A DNA stretch of 64,000 nt from Veillonella dispar (GCF_900637515.1 NZ_LR134375.1:1989001-2053000), one strand, 5' to 3'; positions 46,529-55,410 are shown, counted from the first letter of the stretch. Notes: a model not told the origin generated them from the sequence alone. A program made the numbers and translations.

Positions 46529-46578
46529 CTTATAAAATCTATATATTATTTTTCTTAGTATTCATAATACGATTTACA

Positions 46579-47295
46579 TTAGAGCAAGAATGTAAGCCCC
46601 ATAGCTACAAAGATGGCTGGTAATAGGTTCGCAATACGGATTTTACCAGGCCAGATGAGGTCAATACCGACGCAGAAGATCAGAATAGAGCCCACGTAGG
46701 ATAGGTTATCGATGGCACTCGGTGTCATCAACGGTGCTGCGATGTGTGCCATAGCGGTAATAATCCATTGAGTAATCCCTACAGGAATAAAGGAGAACAA
46801 CGCGCCCTTCCCCATAGAGGATACCATAACCATAACGATGATACCGTCGAGGATACCTTTTAATAAGAGCGTTTGGTAATTACCCGTTAAGCCGTCTTGA
46901 ATAGAACCGAGTACGCCCATGGCTCCCACTGTAAACGTAAGGGATGCCGTAATAAAGGCGTGCGTAAACTGCGGATCACCAGTGTTACCAGTTTTGGCTT
47001 TTACCCAGTCACCAAATACCGTGATCCAACGATTAAGGTCGATGAGCTCACCAATTACGGCGCCTGCCACCATGCTAATGATCATCAGCATAGGCCCCGT
47101 CGTTTGTATCGTTCCGTTCACGATGACTAGCATATACTGCATAGCACCGCTCATCCCGAGGAGGAGAACAATAATACCGCTCACCATCATGAGCGTCTGT
47201 TTCAAATTTTCTTTCATAAACCGGCCGAATGCGAGACCGCACAAGCTACCGGCTATGATAAGGCCAATGTTAATGGCCGTGCCCAAACCAATCAT
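46579..47295 (-). CDS. DUF554-family membrane protein
   Basis: 238 aa, about seven helices. Characteristic GLGTAINIGLIIAGSLCGLA near the N-terminus, AVIGELIDLNRW in the middle, and the GAMGVLGSIQDGLTG loop. The family is widespread in anaerobes; function unknown. The start follows AAAGGGA. Confidence 0.88.
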   Translation of the reverse strand: MIGLGTAINIGLIIAGSLCGLAFGRFMKENLKQTLMMVSGIIVLLLGMSGAMQYMLVIVNGTIQTTGPMLMIISMVAGAVIGELIDLNRWITVFGDWVKAKTGNTGDPQFTHAFITASLTFTVGAMGVLGSIQDGLTGNYQTLLLKGILDGIIVMVMVSSMGKGALFSFIPVGITQWIITAMAHIAAPLMTPSAIDNLSYVGSILIFCVGIDLIWPGKIRIANLLPAIFVAMGLTFLL

Positions 47296-47432
47296 ATATT
47301 TCCCTTTCTAAATTGTGAAAGTAATAGCTTATTTCATCATCAGTATACCAACTATATCGAAATAAATCAATTTATCGTGGTATACAACCAATCTATGCCG
47401 TTATATGGCCCTAGATAAAAACATATAGCAAA

Positions 47433-47462
47433 AAGCCCCTATCCCGTAAAGGATAGGGGCTT
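47433..47462 (-). terminator. Strong terminator of the putative small RNA (or of tag)
   Basis: AAGCCCCTATCC / GGATAGGGGCTT, 6-nt loop, then TTTTTG on the minus strand. Confidence 0.85.
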
Positions 47463-47583
47463 CATGTTGTGTTTATAGCTTTGAGAGAGAAGTATATGAG
47501 AGACCCGCTTTGGAGAGAGAGAATATATGTGTTTGTATATAAAGCGGGCCGACATATGATGGAACGCTATCTTTCCATCGACT
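47433..47583 (-). ncRNA. Putative small RNA with CU-rich single-stranded segments
   Basis: Between tag and the DUF554 gene, the minus strand carries -10-like sequences (TACACT/TATAGT near 47581-47591). Three hairpins follow in succession: GATGGAA/TTCCATC, then CCCGCTTT/AAAGCGGG, then the strong terminator. The loop of the second hairpin and the linker to the terminator carry CTCTCTCTCC and TTCTCTCTC. These are complementary to purine-rich ribosome-binding sites, as in trans-acting regulatory RNAs. No conserved family recognised; the start point is uncertain. Alternatively it is simply the long 3' end of the tag transcript. Confidence 0.4.
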
Positions 47584-47691
47584 ATAGTGTACACCTTAAA
47601 GTGCGGTTTAACACAAGTTCAATTTTGTAAAACCAATCATGTATAAAAACTATTGTTAACTAACGATTATACAAATACGTTACAACCTGTA

Positions 47692-48291
47692 TTAATCCTC
47701 AGCGTCTGCAGGCAATCGAGCAATATCTGCGGTCTTATTAATCTCATCAAAACAAGGACAGTCCTTACCGTGATCGTTGATAAGGCCACTGGCTTGCAGA
47801 TGGGAATAAATAGTAACGGGGCCTACAAACTTAAACCCGCGCTTCTTCAGGTCCTTACTAATCCGCGTAGACAGACCATTCTTTGCTGGCACATGCCCAT
47901 CGGGGTGGCTTTCATAAATAATAGTTTTATTATCTGTGAAAGCCCAGATATAGTTGCAAAACGAACCAAATTCATCTTGAATACGTTTAAAAGCAAAAGC
48001 ATTATTGATGATAGCCTCAATTTTAGGGCGAGACTTGAGCATGCCCTCAGTCTGCATAATCCGTTCGATGTCGCTTTCACCATAAGTAGCAACCGCATCA
48101 ATATCAAAGTAATTAAAGCATCCTCGAATAATGTCTCGTTTATTCAAAATCGTAAGCCAACTGAGACCACATTGGAGGCTTTCAAGACAGAGATGCTCAA
48201 ACTGCAATCGGTCATCATGAATAGGACGGCCCCACTCATGATCGTGATACGCCTGATACAAGGGCGTCGTCGGCCATTCACAAGTAGCCAC
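47692..48291 (-). CDS. tag: DNA-3-methyladenine glycosylase I
   Basis: Removes 3-methyladenine from alkylated DNA. 199 aa, GTG start at 48291 after GGAGGTG, overlapping the stop of the previous gene by one base. Hallmarks: CEWPTTPLYQAYHDHEWGRP at the N-terminus, LESLQCGLSWLTILNKRDI, and the C-terminal zinc-ligand region with HLQASGLINDH and CPCFDEI. Two GTGAAAGC octamers lie inside (47936, 48073). Confidence 0.95.
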   Translation of the reverse strand: MATCEWPTTPLYQAYHDHEWGRPIHDDRLQFEHLCLESLQCGLSWLTILNKRDIIRGCFNYFDIDAVATYGESDIERIMQTEGMLKSRPKIEAIINNAFAFKRIQDEFGSFCNYIWAFTDNKTIIYESHPDGHVPAKNGLSTRISKDLKKRGFKFVGPVTIYSHLQASGLINDHGKDCPCFDEINKTADIARLPADAED

Positions 48292-48734
48292 TACACACCT
48301 CCATGAGCCCAGACAAGGACATCATACATGAGCGCTACTACGAGGCCCATTACGAGATGACCGCCCACATAAAACGGCACAAGATAATAGATAAATAGCA
48401 ATAGTGAATGTAAGGCTCTGCGAAGCCATACAATCGGTGTAGACGTACCGCCGCCCACCTTGCCATCTAGCCAATTATGAACGATATAAATAGGTGTACC
48501 TAATCGGACAATCCAGTCGGGCATACGCTTTCTAGGATTGAGTCCTGGGCAATACAAAATCACCAATGGCAACGCCACCGCATCAAGGATGAGCAGCACC
48601 GTTAAGGTCAAGGAGAATAAGTCTATCTCGCCTTCCCACGTCAATGGATGAGCTATAAAGCGGAGCGCCCACAAATAGGCTTTATATACGATATACGGTT
48701 CTAATAGCCATAATAAGGGCTTCACTACACTCAT
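48291..48734 (-). CDS. Integral membrane protein of unknown function
   Basis: About 147 aa. The start was placed at the ATG 48734 (weak GGTAG site); an in-frame GTG 21 nt earlier is an alternative. Three hydrophobic regions (about 8-25, 35-58, 100-145) and a central loop LNPRKRMPDWIVRLG. It shares a LNPxxxxP-xxVR loop with the protein at 27689. The stop overlaps the tag start, so the two form one operon. Confidence 0.68.
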   Translation of the reverse strand: MSVVKPLLWLLEPYIVYKAYLWALRFIAHPLTWEGEIDLFSLTLTVLLILDAVALPLVILYCPGLNPRKRMPDWIVRLGTPIYIVHNWLDGKVGGGTSTPIVWLRRALHSLLLFIYYLVPFYVGGHLVMGLVVALMYDVLVWAHGGV

Positions 48735-48766
48735 GGGACTACCTACGCCAAACACAAAATAAGAAA

Positions 48767-48791
48767 ACTACGCATTCGCGTAGTCGTTTTT
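48767..48791. terminator. Terminator-like hairpin
   Basis: ACTACGC-ATTC-GCGTAGT followed by CGTTTTTG on the plus strand and TTTTC on the minus; in the region upstream of the membrane protein gene, not matched to a neighbouring gene. Confidence 0.5.
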
Positions 48792-48996
48792 GATACTATT
48801 ATTATATCAGATTTTGCACTTTTTGTGGGGTTAAAATTCATAAAATTTTATCAAAATATACAATTTATAGTAGTTCTCAATGAAAGAACCCACTATATAA
48901 GCTATTCCTCACTATCGGCTCATATATACTGATTTTTCATCAATTTTATGACTTATTTTGCTAAATCACACACAAAATATAGTGATAATTACACCT

Positions 48997-49060
48997 TAAA
49001 ACCTAGTATAAACTACATCATAAAATCTAGTATAAATTACAGCATAAAACCTTGCTCAAA
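48997..49060. repeat. Tandem repeat, 24-bp period, nearly 3 copies
   Basis: TAAAACCTAGTATAAACTAC at 48997, TAAAATCTAGTATAAATTAC at 49021 and a diverged third at 49045. It lies in the 490-bp gene-free region 48735-49223, which holds nothing else besides the hairpins at its two ends. Confidence 0.8.
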
Positions 49061-49172
49061 CAACTAAGAATTTGCAATCAACATCATGTGGCATTTTATA
49101 CTCATGCCCTATGTTATTATAAATACAGGTAGTAAATACCTTCTCACTTTCTCCTTTTGAAAAATATAACTA

Positions 49173-49206
49173 CAAATAAGGCAGCCCTGATGGACTGCCT
49201 TATTTG
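49173..49206 (-). terminator. Flavin reductase 1 terminator
   Basis: CAAATAAGGCAG / CTGCCTTATTTG stem with inner CC/GG, downstream of the gene on the minus strand. Confidence 0.75.
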
Positions 49207-49223
49207 TATATTACATAGATTGT

Positions 49224-49760
49224 CTATTTCTCTATAGCCTCAACTATTTCGCCGATGTACATATAGTGTGGTTCCCAGCGATCACTGCCAGCTTTTGTAT
49301 ATTCAGGAGGATTGGATGCATAATACTCTTTTATTTTATCCGCTAAATGTGCTTCATCGAATTGATGTTCGTAGAGCTTTTTGCATACAAAAGTTAACTC
49401 TGCTTCTTCAAACATGACACCATCATCTACTGCAACTGGTGTTAAGCCCGAATTAGCCACCTTATCTTCGTCACGACCAGAATGAGATCCTAAATAACCA
49501 AGAGCCTTACGTTGGCTTTCAGGCAAGAAACTAACGGTAAACGTATCATATTTCGCCATGAATTCTTGGGTATAACGAGCTGGATGAATATACACAGTCA
49601 CTGTGGAAATATCATTACCAACTAGGCCCCACATGTTGCCCATGCTGCCCCAACTAACAGTACAAGTATTAAAATCCTCAGGTGTACCAGCTGTAACAAG
49701 AGCCCACCGTTTTTCAAACATAGTAAATGCTTTATAGTCTTTAGATTCAAATGGTTTCAT
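49224..49760 (-). CDS. Flavin reductase-like FMN-binding protein, copy 1
   Basis: 178 aa, FMN-binding split-barrel fold (RWALVTAGTPEDFNTCTVSW, then GSMGNMWG and TVTVYIHPARYTQEFM). Probably reduces or binds flavin. It is about 90% identical to the second copy at 52714-53250, with divergence mainly in residues 110-165. The promoter TTGTAC-17-TATAAT (49814-49842 on the minus strand) is shared in sequence with copy 2 and with two of the small-peptide cassettes. The start follows GGAGG. Confidence 0.88.
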   Translation of the reverse strand: MKPFESKDYKAFTMFEKRWALVTAGTPEDFNTCTVSWGSMGNMWGLVGNDISTVTVYIHPARYTQEFMAKYDTFTVSFLPESQRKALGYLGSHSGRDEDKVANSGLTPVAVDDGVMFEEAELTFVCKKLYEHQFDEAHLADKIKEYYASNPPEYTKAGSDRWEPHYMYIGEIVEAIEK

Positions 49761-49813
49761 AATGACCTCCGGTTTATCTTATTTTCCCAACCTCGTATAA
49801 CTATCCTAACCCC

Positions 49814-49842
49814 ATTATATAATGCACTAATATACAGTACAA
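49814..49842 (-). promoter_or_regulatory. Promoter of flavin reductase 1
   Basis: Minus strand TTGTAC (49837-49842), 17 nt, TATAAT (49814-49819). Same sequence context as the promoters at 53303, 60826 and 62960. Confidence 0.75.
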
Positions 49843-49852
49843 TAAGTATTAT

Positions 49853-49896
49853 GTAATATAATTATACTTAGTAATATAATTATACTTAGTAACATA
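49853..49896. repeat. Tandem repeat, 18-bp period, 2.4 copies
   Basis: GTAATATAATTATACTTA at 49853 and 49871, with a partial third at 49889. Located between the divergent flavin reductase and secreted-protein genes. Confidence 0.85.
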
Positions 49897-49952
49897 ACCA
49901 ATGGATTATGACAGTATCAATAGATATGAGAGTATAAACGGGAGATACTACC

Positions 49953-51302
49953 ATGACAAAACTACCACTATTAGCGGGTGCTTTTATGATAAGCACTATA
50001 TTATCACCAATAGGAGCCATCGATGTTAATATTCCTGGTGCAGATTCGAAGATTCCAAAGGATGTCTACATAAATTATCAAGCCACGAGCCCTGATATTG
50101 AAAAGGATGTAGCAAACTATGTGGAAGCACTAAAGTTAACAGACAAGGCTAATGGTATTAGTAAAAACGAAATTGAGTATGCTAAAGCTGCCTCTATATA
50201 TCGCAGTCAACATTACCATAATACAGTTATCTCCATTCACGACAATTACAACCAAATTCGGCTTTCATTCCCTATAGCGGGCATAAAAAGTGATTATGAT
50301 ATAGGACGTTACAAAAATCCAAGTCGAACTATTGAGGACTATCGAGTATTAACCAATAATGGGAGTCTCAATTTAGAAATTGACTATGCTGATTACAAAG
50401 ACTATGACTGGCGTAACACAAAAATAGCTTATGAAAAACTAACCGACAAGAATGTTCGTGATTTCTTTCAGGACAGGGCAAAACGTAATCCAGCAAAACA
50501 CATTTCTGATATAAAGGGCACTGTATTTTCATATCCTACTGTTACCTACAGCACTTGGGATAGTATGAAGATGCCGCACGTTGAAAACGGTAAAAAAACA
50601 ACTCTTACCATCGACACGATCAATTTTAAATTTAAGGGCTATAACATGCGTTCCCCTTTATATCACGCAGGGTTTGTCTATTATGATAACAACCCCGTTC
50701 TGAACAAGGTTCCTACAGATAAATTATTGGCTAATTATGTGCTTCCCTCTGTGCAAAACCTAAATGAATTAAATCAATATTCACGCATAGAAAACTTAAA
50801 CGGTGTACAATACCGCGTACCAAAAGATGCTATATACATAGGTGAGGAAAAGGGCAGCGAATACCAAGATATTAGATCCTACAAAAAAGGGGACATAACA
50901 TTCTTTGTTTCTACTAATAATATCCCTAAAAACCCATATGCGCGCAATCTTGTTGTAAACGGTCATTACAATTTTAAAATTAATTTAGATACGTTCTGGG
51001 ATATTTACTATTACCAACCAACATCAGATTATATTAATTATACCGTTATATGGAATAATAATATTCCTGGGCTATCCACACACATCTATACACCTCATAA
51101 GGATGATCACATCCTAACCTTTCAATCCTATGATGGGACCTATGGCTTTACCTATATCATCTTTTATCCAAGTTTTTTAAGTGTTGAAGAGATTCAAAAA
51201 TTACGAAATATGATTGAGTTTTTTGAGTCTACCAATAATCCTAGCTTTAAACTAAAAGAGCATGTTTTATTCCCAGATACAGAGGAGAGCCATGCCCATT
51301 AA
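49953..51302 (+). CDS. Secreted PGADA-family protein, member 1
   Basis: 449 aa. Signal peptide to about residue 22 (ILSPIGA). Family landmarks: NIPGADSKIPKDVYINY just after the signal, STV-like NTVISIHDNYNQIRLSFP, NYVLPSVQNL, NGVQYRVPKDAIY and VIWNNNIPG. It is the most divergent of six paralogues in the window and the only one on the plus strand. Without cysteines and with alternating hydrophobic pattern, a beta-rich envelope protein is likely. No database family recognised; function unknown. Own terminator at 51341. Confidence 0.8.
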   Translation: MTKLPLLAGAFMISTILSPIGAIDVNIPGADSKIPKDVYINYQATSPDIEKDVANYVEALKLTDKANGISKNEIEYAKAASIYRSQHYHNTVISIHDNYNQIRLSFPIAGIKSDYDIGRYKNPSRTIEDYRVLTNNGSLNLEIDYADYKDYDWRNTKIAYEKLTDKNVRDFFQDRAKRNPAKHISDIKGTVFSYPTVTYSTWDSMKMPHVENGKKTTLTIDTINFKFKGYNMRSPLYHAGFVYYDNNPVLNKVPTDKLLANYVLPSVQNLNELNQYSRIENLNGVQYRVPKDAIYIGEEKGSEYQDIRSYKKGDITFFVSTNNIPKNPYARNLVVNGHYNFKINLDTFWDIYYYQPTSDYINYTVIWNNNIPGLSTHIYTPHKDDHILTFQSYDGTYGFTYIIFYPSFLSVEEIQKLRNMIEFFESTNNPSFKLKEHVLFPDTEESHAH

Positions 51303-51340
51303 AACATCGTTCAAAATCTAATAAGATGTGTAATCAAAAC

Positions 51341-51369
51341 AGCCAGTACTGCAAATCGCAATACTGGCT
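51341..51369 (+). terminator. Rho-independent terminator
   Basis: AGCCAGTA-TGC / GCA-TACTGGCT, 5-nt loop, then CTTTTTC. Confidence 0.85.
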
Positions 51370-51436
51370 CTTTTTCTTTCTCTATTTCTTTTTATGCATA
51401 AGTATATCTACACATAGACAAAATATTAGTTAAGCT

Positions 51437-52678
51437 TTAAGGCAATCTAAAGACATCAGCCTCCCAAATGTACTTCAACGCAGGAAACTCTTGCTTATGC
51501 GGACGATTGATCAATTTTGCCATTTCTACCATATTACGAATATCATGATAAGACGTCTTCACCGCATTGGCTTTATAAGCAACTTCAATGCTGTACACAT
51601 ATTTATCATCACGGATTGTAAAATATGTATAATTAATACCATTATCAAATTTTACACTGCCACTAAATGCAGGCACACCATTACGCCAAATAGTCGCATT
51701 ATCATTAACTGAATATGGGTATTTTCGGCTCATCGTATCCATCGTAGTAAAAGCACCTGAATAAAAATGTTTTTCATCATTTGGAAAAATCGGACGGCGC
51801 TTAATCAGCTGTACTATATCGCCCACCTTATAAACACGCGTTTCCTCACCATAGGAGGTAGGCTCATAATCGGCTTTTCTCGTACTATTCTTGAGCACAC
51901 GATATTCAAAGTTTCCCCATTTCTCAACATTAGAATAGCGATCTATTGCTTTTGTATCCTCTACCGATGGAATCACATAATTCGCTAAAGCCCCTTCTGC
52001 ATACCTAATATGATCTGGATTGCCATTACCACGATTTATGATGTTAACACGATACACATGATTCGTATCACTAGGCAGGGAAAACTCAACACCCGTACTC
52101 GTACGTGGCTCAGTCTTCTCCTCTTTTCCAGGGATGCGTGTTATAATCCCATACTTCTGCTGCCATTGACCATTTTTTACCGTTTTATATGTGAAAGCCC
52201 GATCCGTATAGGTAGTCTTATCATCCACATCGACTACGATATCTGCATTCATACTTTTAATATAATATTGAGGGATACCATTTACGACATTAACAACTGA
52301 ATTAGTGTTATCATTAATCGCCTTACTTTCAAGACTTGGATAAGGCATAGAAAAGCGAATATGCTGTGTATCATCGTCAAAGATGAACACTGTACTCTGA
52401 TTAGCTTGGCGTTTTAAAAACTTGGCATTACCATCCATATATGCCTTAGCTTGCTCTACCGTCCTACGCCCATTTTTCACAGTCTGTGCTACCACAGGGC
52501 CTGAGCGACGTCTAAACTGAGACTCTACCAGATCCATATCAACACTATTATAAGAATAGCTTTCATAAGCAGTATCAGGCACCATGGCATCTCCACCAGG
52601 AAGATTTATATTGGCAGCATGTACTGTTACTATAAGACCAAACGAATAAAGGCCTATTAAAATCGCTCTTTTAATCAT
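51437..52678 (-). CDS. Secreted PGADA-family protein, member 2
   Basis: 413 aa, signal peptide to about residue 21 (VTVHA). Landmarks: INLPGGDAMVPDTAYESYSY, STVFIFDDDTQHIRFSMPY, NYVIPSVEDTKAIDRYSNVE, KWGNFEYRVLKNS, TIWRNGVPA and IRNMVEMAKL near the C-terminus. It precedes flavin reductase 2 in the minus-strand reading direction but has its own ribosome-binding site (GAGGG). Unknown function. Confidence 0.8.
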   Translation of the reverse strand: MIKRAILIGLYSFGLIVTVHAANINLPGGDAMVPDTAYESYSYNSVDMDLVESQFRRRSGPVVAQTVKNGRRTVEQAKAYMDGNAKFLKRQANQSTVFIFDDDTQHIRFSMPYPSLESKAINDNTNSVVNVVNGIPQYYIKSMNADIVVDVDDKTTYTDRAFTYKTVKNGQWQQKYGIITRIPGKEEKTEPRTSTGVEFSLPSDTNHVYRVNIINRGNGNPDHIRYAEGALANYVIPSVEDTKAIDRYSNVEKWGNFEYRVLKNSTRKADYEPTSYGEETRVYKVGDIVQLIKRRPIFPNDEKHFYSGAFTTMDTMSRKYPYSVNDNATIWRNGVPAFSGSVKFDNGINYTYFTIRDDKYVYSIEVAYKANAVKTSYHDIRNMVEMAKLINRPHKQEFPALKYIWEADVFRLP

Positions 52679-52713
52679 ACAATTCCCTCAATATAAATAA
52701 GTTGTATATAAGA

Positions 52714-53250
52714 CTATCCCTCTATGGCCTCAACCACTTCGCCGATGTACATATAATGTGGTTCCCAGCGATCTTTGCCAACTTGGGTATACATAGACGG
52801 ATTTGCTGCATAATATTCCTTTACATTATCTGCTAAATGGGCTTCATCAAATTGATGCTCATACAGTTTTTTACATACAAATGTTAAATCTGCTTCTTTG
52901 AAAGTTACCCCATCGCCTGCTGCAACCGGTGTTAAACCAGAGTTAGCCACCTTATCTTCGTCACGACCAGAATGAGATCCTAAATAACCAAGAGCCTTAC
53001 GTTGGCTTTCAGGCAAGAAACTAACGGTAAACGTATCGTATTTCGCCATGAATTCTTGGGTATAACGAGCTGGATGGATGTACACAGTCACCGTGGAAAG
53101 ATCATTACCAACTAGGCCCCACATGTTGCCCATGCTGCCCCAGCTAACAGTACAAGTATTAAAATCCTCAGGTGTACCAGCTGTAACAAGAGCCCAACGT
53201 TTTTCAAACATAGAAAACGCTTTATAATCTTTTGATTCAAATGGTTTCAT
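52714..53250 (-). CDS. Flavin reductase-like FMN-binding protein, copy 2
   Basis: 178 aa, near-duplicate of 49224-49760, including the upstream 90 bp with the promoter and leader. The pair brackets two divergent/convergent secreted-protein genes, so a segment of DNA was copied and the intervening genes differ. Split-barrel signature as in copy 1. It stops 35 nt before member 2 of the secreted family and may be cotranscribed with it. Confidence 0.88.
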   Translation of the reverse strand: MKPFESKDYKAFSMFEKRWALVTAGTPEDFNTCTVSWGSMGNMWGLVGNDLSTVTVYIHPARYTQEFMAKYDTFTVSFLPESQRKALGYLGSHSGRDEDKVANSGLTPVAAGDGVTFKEADLTFVCKKLYEHQFDEAHLADNVKEYYAANPSMYTQVGKDRWEPHYMYIGEVVEAIEG

Positions 53251-53302
53251 AATGACCTCCGGTTTATCTTATTTCCCAACATCGTCTAATTCTCCTAATC
53301 AC

Positions 53303-53331
53303 ATTATATGATGCATTAATATACGATACAA
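53303..53331 (-). promoter_or_regulatory. Promoter of flavin reductase 2
   Basis: Minus strand TTGTAT (53326-53331), 17 nt, TATAAT (53303-53308). Confidence 0.75.
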
Positions 53332-53373
53332 TAAGAATTATATTATACAAATATACGAATAAACTAATAAAAT

Positions 53374-53408
53374 CCGGGCTAATTCTATGAATTAAAAGCT
53401 CGGCTTTT
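53374..53408 (-). terminator. Probable terminator of the secreted two-motif protein gene
   Basis: Imperfect CCGAGCT...AGCCCGG hairpin with AATTC inner arm, minus-strand exit ATTTTATTAG. Confidence 0.5.
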
Positions 53409-53432
53409 TTCATAGATATGGTAAGAATATAA

Positions 53433-54008
53433 TTATTTATAAATCAAAATCTTACTGACTTTATCGCCTTTTTGTTCAAATTGTATGCCATGCATCATAT
53501 CAGTTCGATAGCGATATTTCCCATAAAACCATCGATTGTTAGTATCCACTAAATCAGGTCTGCCATATACATTAAGAACTTTTCGCATGGAGTCGCCTAC
53601 GGCGATACCTCTATGAGTAGTAGCATCACGATTCTCGATCATCATATAGGTAACAATAGGGCCCACACCATCCATTTTAAAGTTCCCAAATGTAACACCA
53701 CCATAGGTAAGTCCTCTACTAGTTTCTTTAGTAGGCTGTCCTAAACTAGCTTTTACACTATCAAATGTATTACCCAGCGAAACACCAAGGATCATCATAT
53801 CCTCGTCTGGCAAGGTAGTACCTACAATTTGTCCTCCCGCATAGTGAGTATATTGCTCAGCTTTGGGCCAGTCATAAGACTGTTTCGCTGCATTCGTTTC
53901 TAGACGATCCCAAGTTTTACTAAGCCAACTCGCATCTGATTCATAACTATAACCACTTACCAATTGCAGGCCTATAACAAGCCCCATAACCATATATTTT
54001 GTTTTCAT
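53433..54008 (-). CDS. Secreted protein with twin GVxxGxxxxxVxxxxGxP motifs
   Basis: 191 aa with signal peptide (cleavage about residue 20). Two copies of a BamE/SmpA- or DUF4309-like motif: LGVSLGNTFDSVKASLGQPT (about 75-95) and IAVGDSMRKVLNVYGRPD (about 137-155). Such motifs occur in small envelope proteins of unclear role. A Trp/Tyr-rich N-terminal mature segment precedes them. The start follows AGGAGAG. It stands alone between the flavin reductase and member 3 of the secreted family. Confidence 0.75.
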   Translation of the reverse strand: MKTKYMVMGLVIGLQLVSGYSYESDASWLSKTWDRLETNAAKQSYDWPKAEQYTHYAGGQIVGTTLPDEDMMILGVSLGNTFDSVKASLGQPTKETSRGLTYGGVTFGNFKMDGVGPIVTYMMIENRDATTHRGIAVGDSMRKVLNVYGRPDLVDTNNRWFYGKYRYRTDMMHGIQFEQKGDKVSKILIYK

Positions 54009-54065
54009 AGTCTCTCTCCTAAAATTTCTTATAATTAGCTCAAACTACATTCACTATATTACACA

Positions 54066-55322
54066 CTATTGATTCAATAGCTTAACCCACTCCATATACC
54101 AAGGAATAAATATAGGCCCACTTTCTAGTTTCTCTTTATAGCTCCCGTCCTCTCTCCATTGTGGACCTTTTCTGAGTTTAACCGCATCATCAAAGTCTAC
54201 ATATTCAATCATATCTCTCCATTGTTTATGTGTATAAGAGGTCTTACTTTCATCATAATTAATACGATAACTGTAAAAGTACACAGAATCTTTCACCACA
54301 TGACGGAGATAAGACTCTCCTTTAGGCTTGTAAGAATCGATCAAAGAGCCTGCGATTCCATTATTCCATACGACTGCATATTGTGTAGGTGTTTCTAAAT
54401 CATTATACTTTCTCAAAAAAGATAATATTGAACTCTTGATGACCGTTCCATCTCGTTTTTCACCCAATATGGAAGTACGTACTACACGTATCTTGGAACC
54501 TGTATCCTCATAGGTTCTCACATCATATTGACTATTCTCTACAGCCTCACTCACTAGCTTTGCAGTCTTAGGAACGCGATAACTGAAGTTACCCCAATGC
54601 TCAACACGACTATAAGTATCTAATCCAGACAAGGATTCTATGGATGGAATAATATAATTGCTCATTACCACTTCAGGTGATTTATCTTGATATGGATCTT
54701 CCGTATTAACCCAACCGCCATAAGTAATCCCATAGGTAGTCTTTGAATCATTCGGTGTAAACTCCGTATACATTACACGGGCATTGTTGGACATAAGCTT
54801 CCAAGATGCATTCTGCAAACCTGGATAATTATATTTACCTTCTTCTTCAGCATATTTATTAAGCGCTTTACCATGTGGAGGCCCTACTACTAAAAATGAA
54901 CTAAGGCTTCGCACCGCATATAACGGCCCGTTTCCAGACTTAGACTCTACAGTATCTCCACGAAAGCTAATGTTTGGTACAGATAACCGAATATTCTTAT
55001 CCCCTTCATGAATCAATACAACGGTAGACTGAGAATAATTTGCTAACTCCAACGCCTTAGCCAAACCAGGGCGTTCTCGATACAACTTATCCATCCCCGA
55101 CTTAGGATTCATAGGTTGTGATTTTATAAATTCACTATAATCCTCTGCATTTTGCTTCGCTACTTCATTAATATGACGATAATTCTCATACGCATTAGTA
55201 GGAATGCTCGCATCTGCCCCAGGCATAGGCGGTTGTCCGGCTGGCACTTCGATCTGTACAGCGCTTACATTCATGGTGAAAGCAGCTGCTAATGCCATCA
55301 TGATTACACTTTTACGTAGCAT
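54066..55322 (-). CDS. Secreted PGADA-family protein, member 3
   Basis: 418 aa. Signal peptide ends at NVSA; then VQIEVPAGQPPMPGADASIP and AYENYRH. Landmarks: STVVLIHEGDKNIRLSVP, VVMSNYIIPSIESLSGLDTY, SRVEHWGNFSYRVPK, YAVVWNNGIAG and WRDMIEYVDFDDAVKLRKGP. Most similar to member 4 (56195) along the whole length. The 5' leader carries a 49-nt hairpin (55362-55410) also found before members 5 and the 60368 gene. Unknown function; expected in the periplasm or on the outer membrane. Confidence 0.82.
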   Translation of the reverse strand: MLRKSVIMMALAAAFTMNVSAVQIEVPAGQPPMPGADASIPTNAYENYRHINEVAKQNAEDYSEFIKSQPMNPKSGMDKLYRERPGLAKALELANYSQSTVVLIHEGDKNIRLSVPNISFRGDTVESKSGNGPLYAVRSLSSFLVVGPPHGKALNKYAEEEGKYNYPGLQNASWKLMSNNARVMYTEFTPNDSKTTYGITYGGWVNTEDPYQDKSPEVVMSNYIIPSIESLSGLDTYSRVEHWGNFSYRVPKTAKLVSEAVENSQYDVRTYEDTGSKIRVVRTSILGEKRDGTVIKSSILSFLRKYNDLETPTQYAVVWNNGIAGSLIDSYKPKGESYLRHVVKDSVYFYSYRINYDESKTSYTHKQWRDMIEYVDFDDAVKLRKGPQWREDGSYKEKLESGPIFIPWYMEWVKLLNQ

Positions 55323-55361
55323 AAAACCCTCTCATTTTCTTCTCTCACATTACAACAAAAT

Positions 55362-55410
55362 AAGCACAACCTTATTAGCATAAGTATACTATGCAAACAA
55401 GACTGTGCCT
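55362..55410 (-). promoter_or_regulatory. Conserved leader hairpin, copy 1
   Basis: AGGCACA-CTT-TTTGCATA paired back with TATGC-AATAAGG-TGTGCT around GTATAC, about 40 nt before the start codon of member 3. Nearly identical copies at 58782 and 60410. Could be an attenuator, a terminator for upstream reading, or an mRNA stabiliser. Confidence 0.55.

Noticed and set aside
47433-47610. 6S RNA
   Set aside because: The 5' and 3' ends are not complementary and there is no long hairpin with a central bubble.
48997-49060. Possible CRISPR array (regular repeats)
   Set aside because: Repeats are directly adjacent with no unique spacers, only 2-3 copies, and there are no cas genes in the window.
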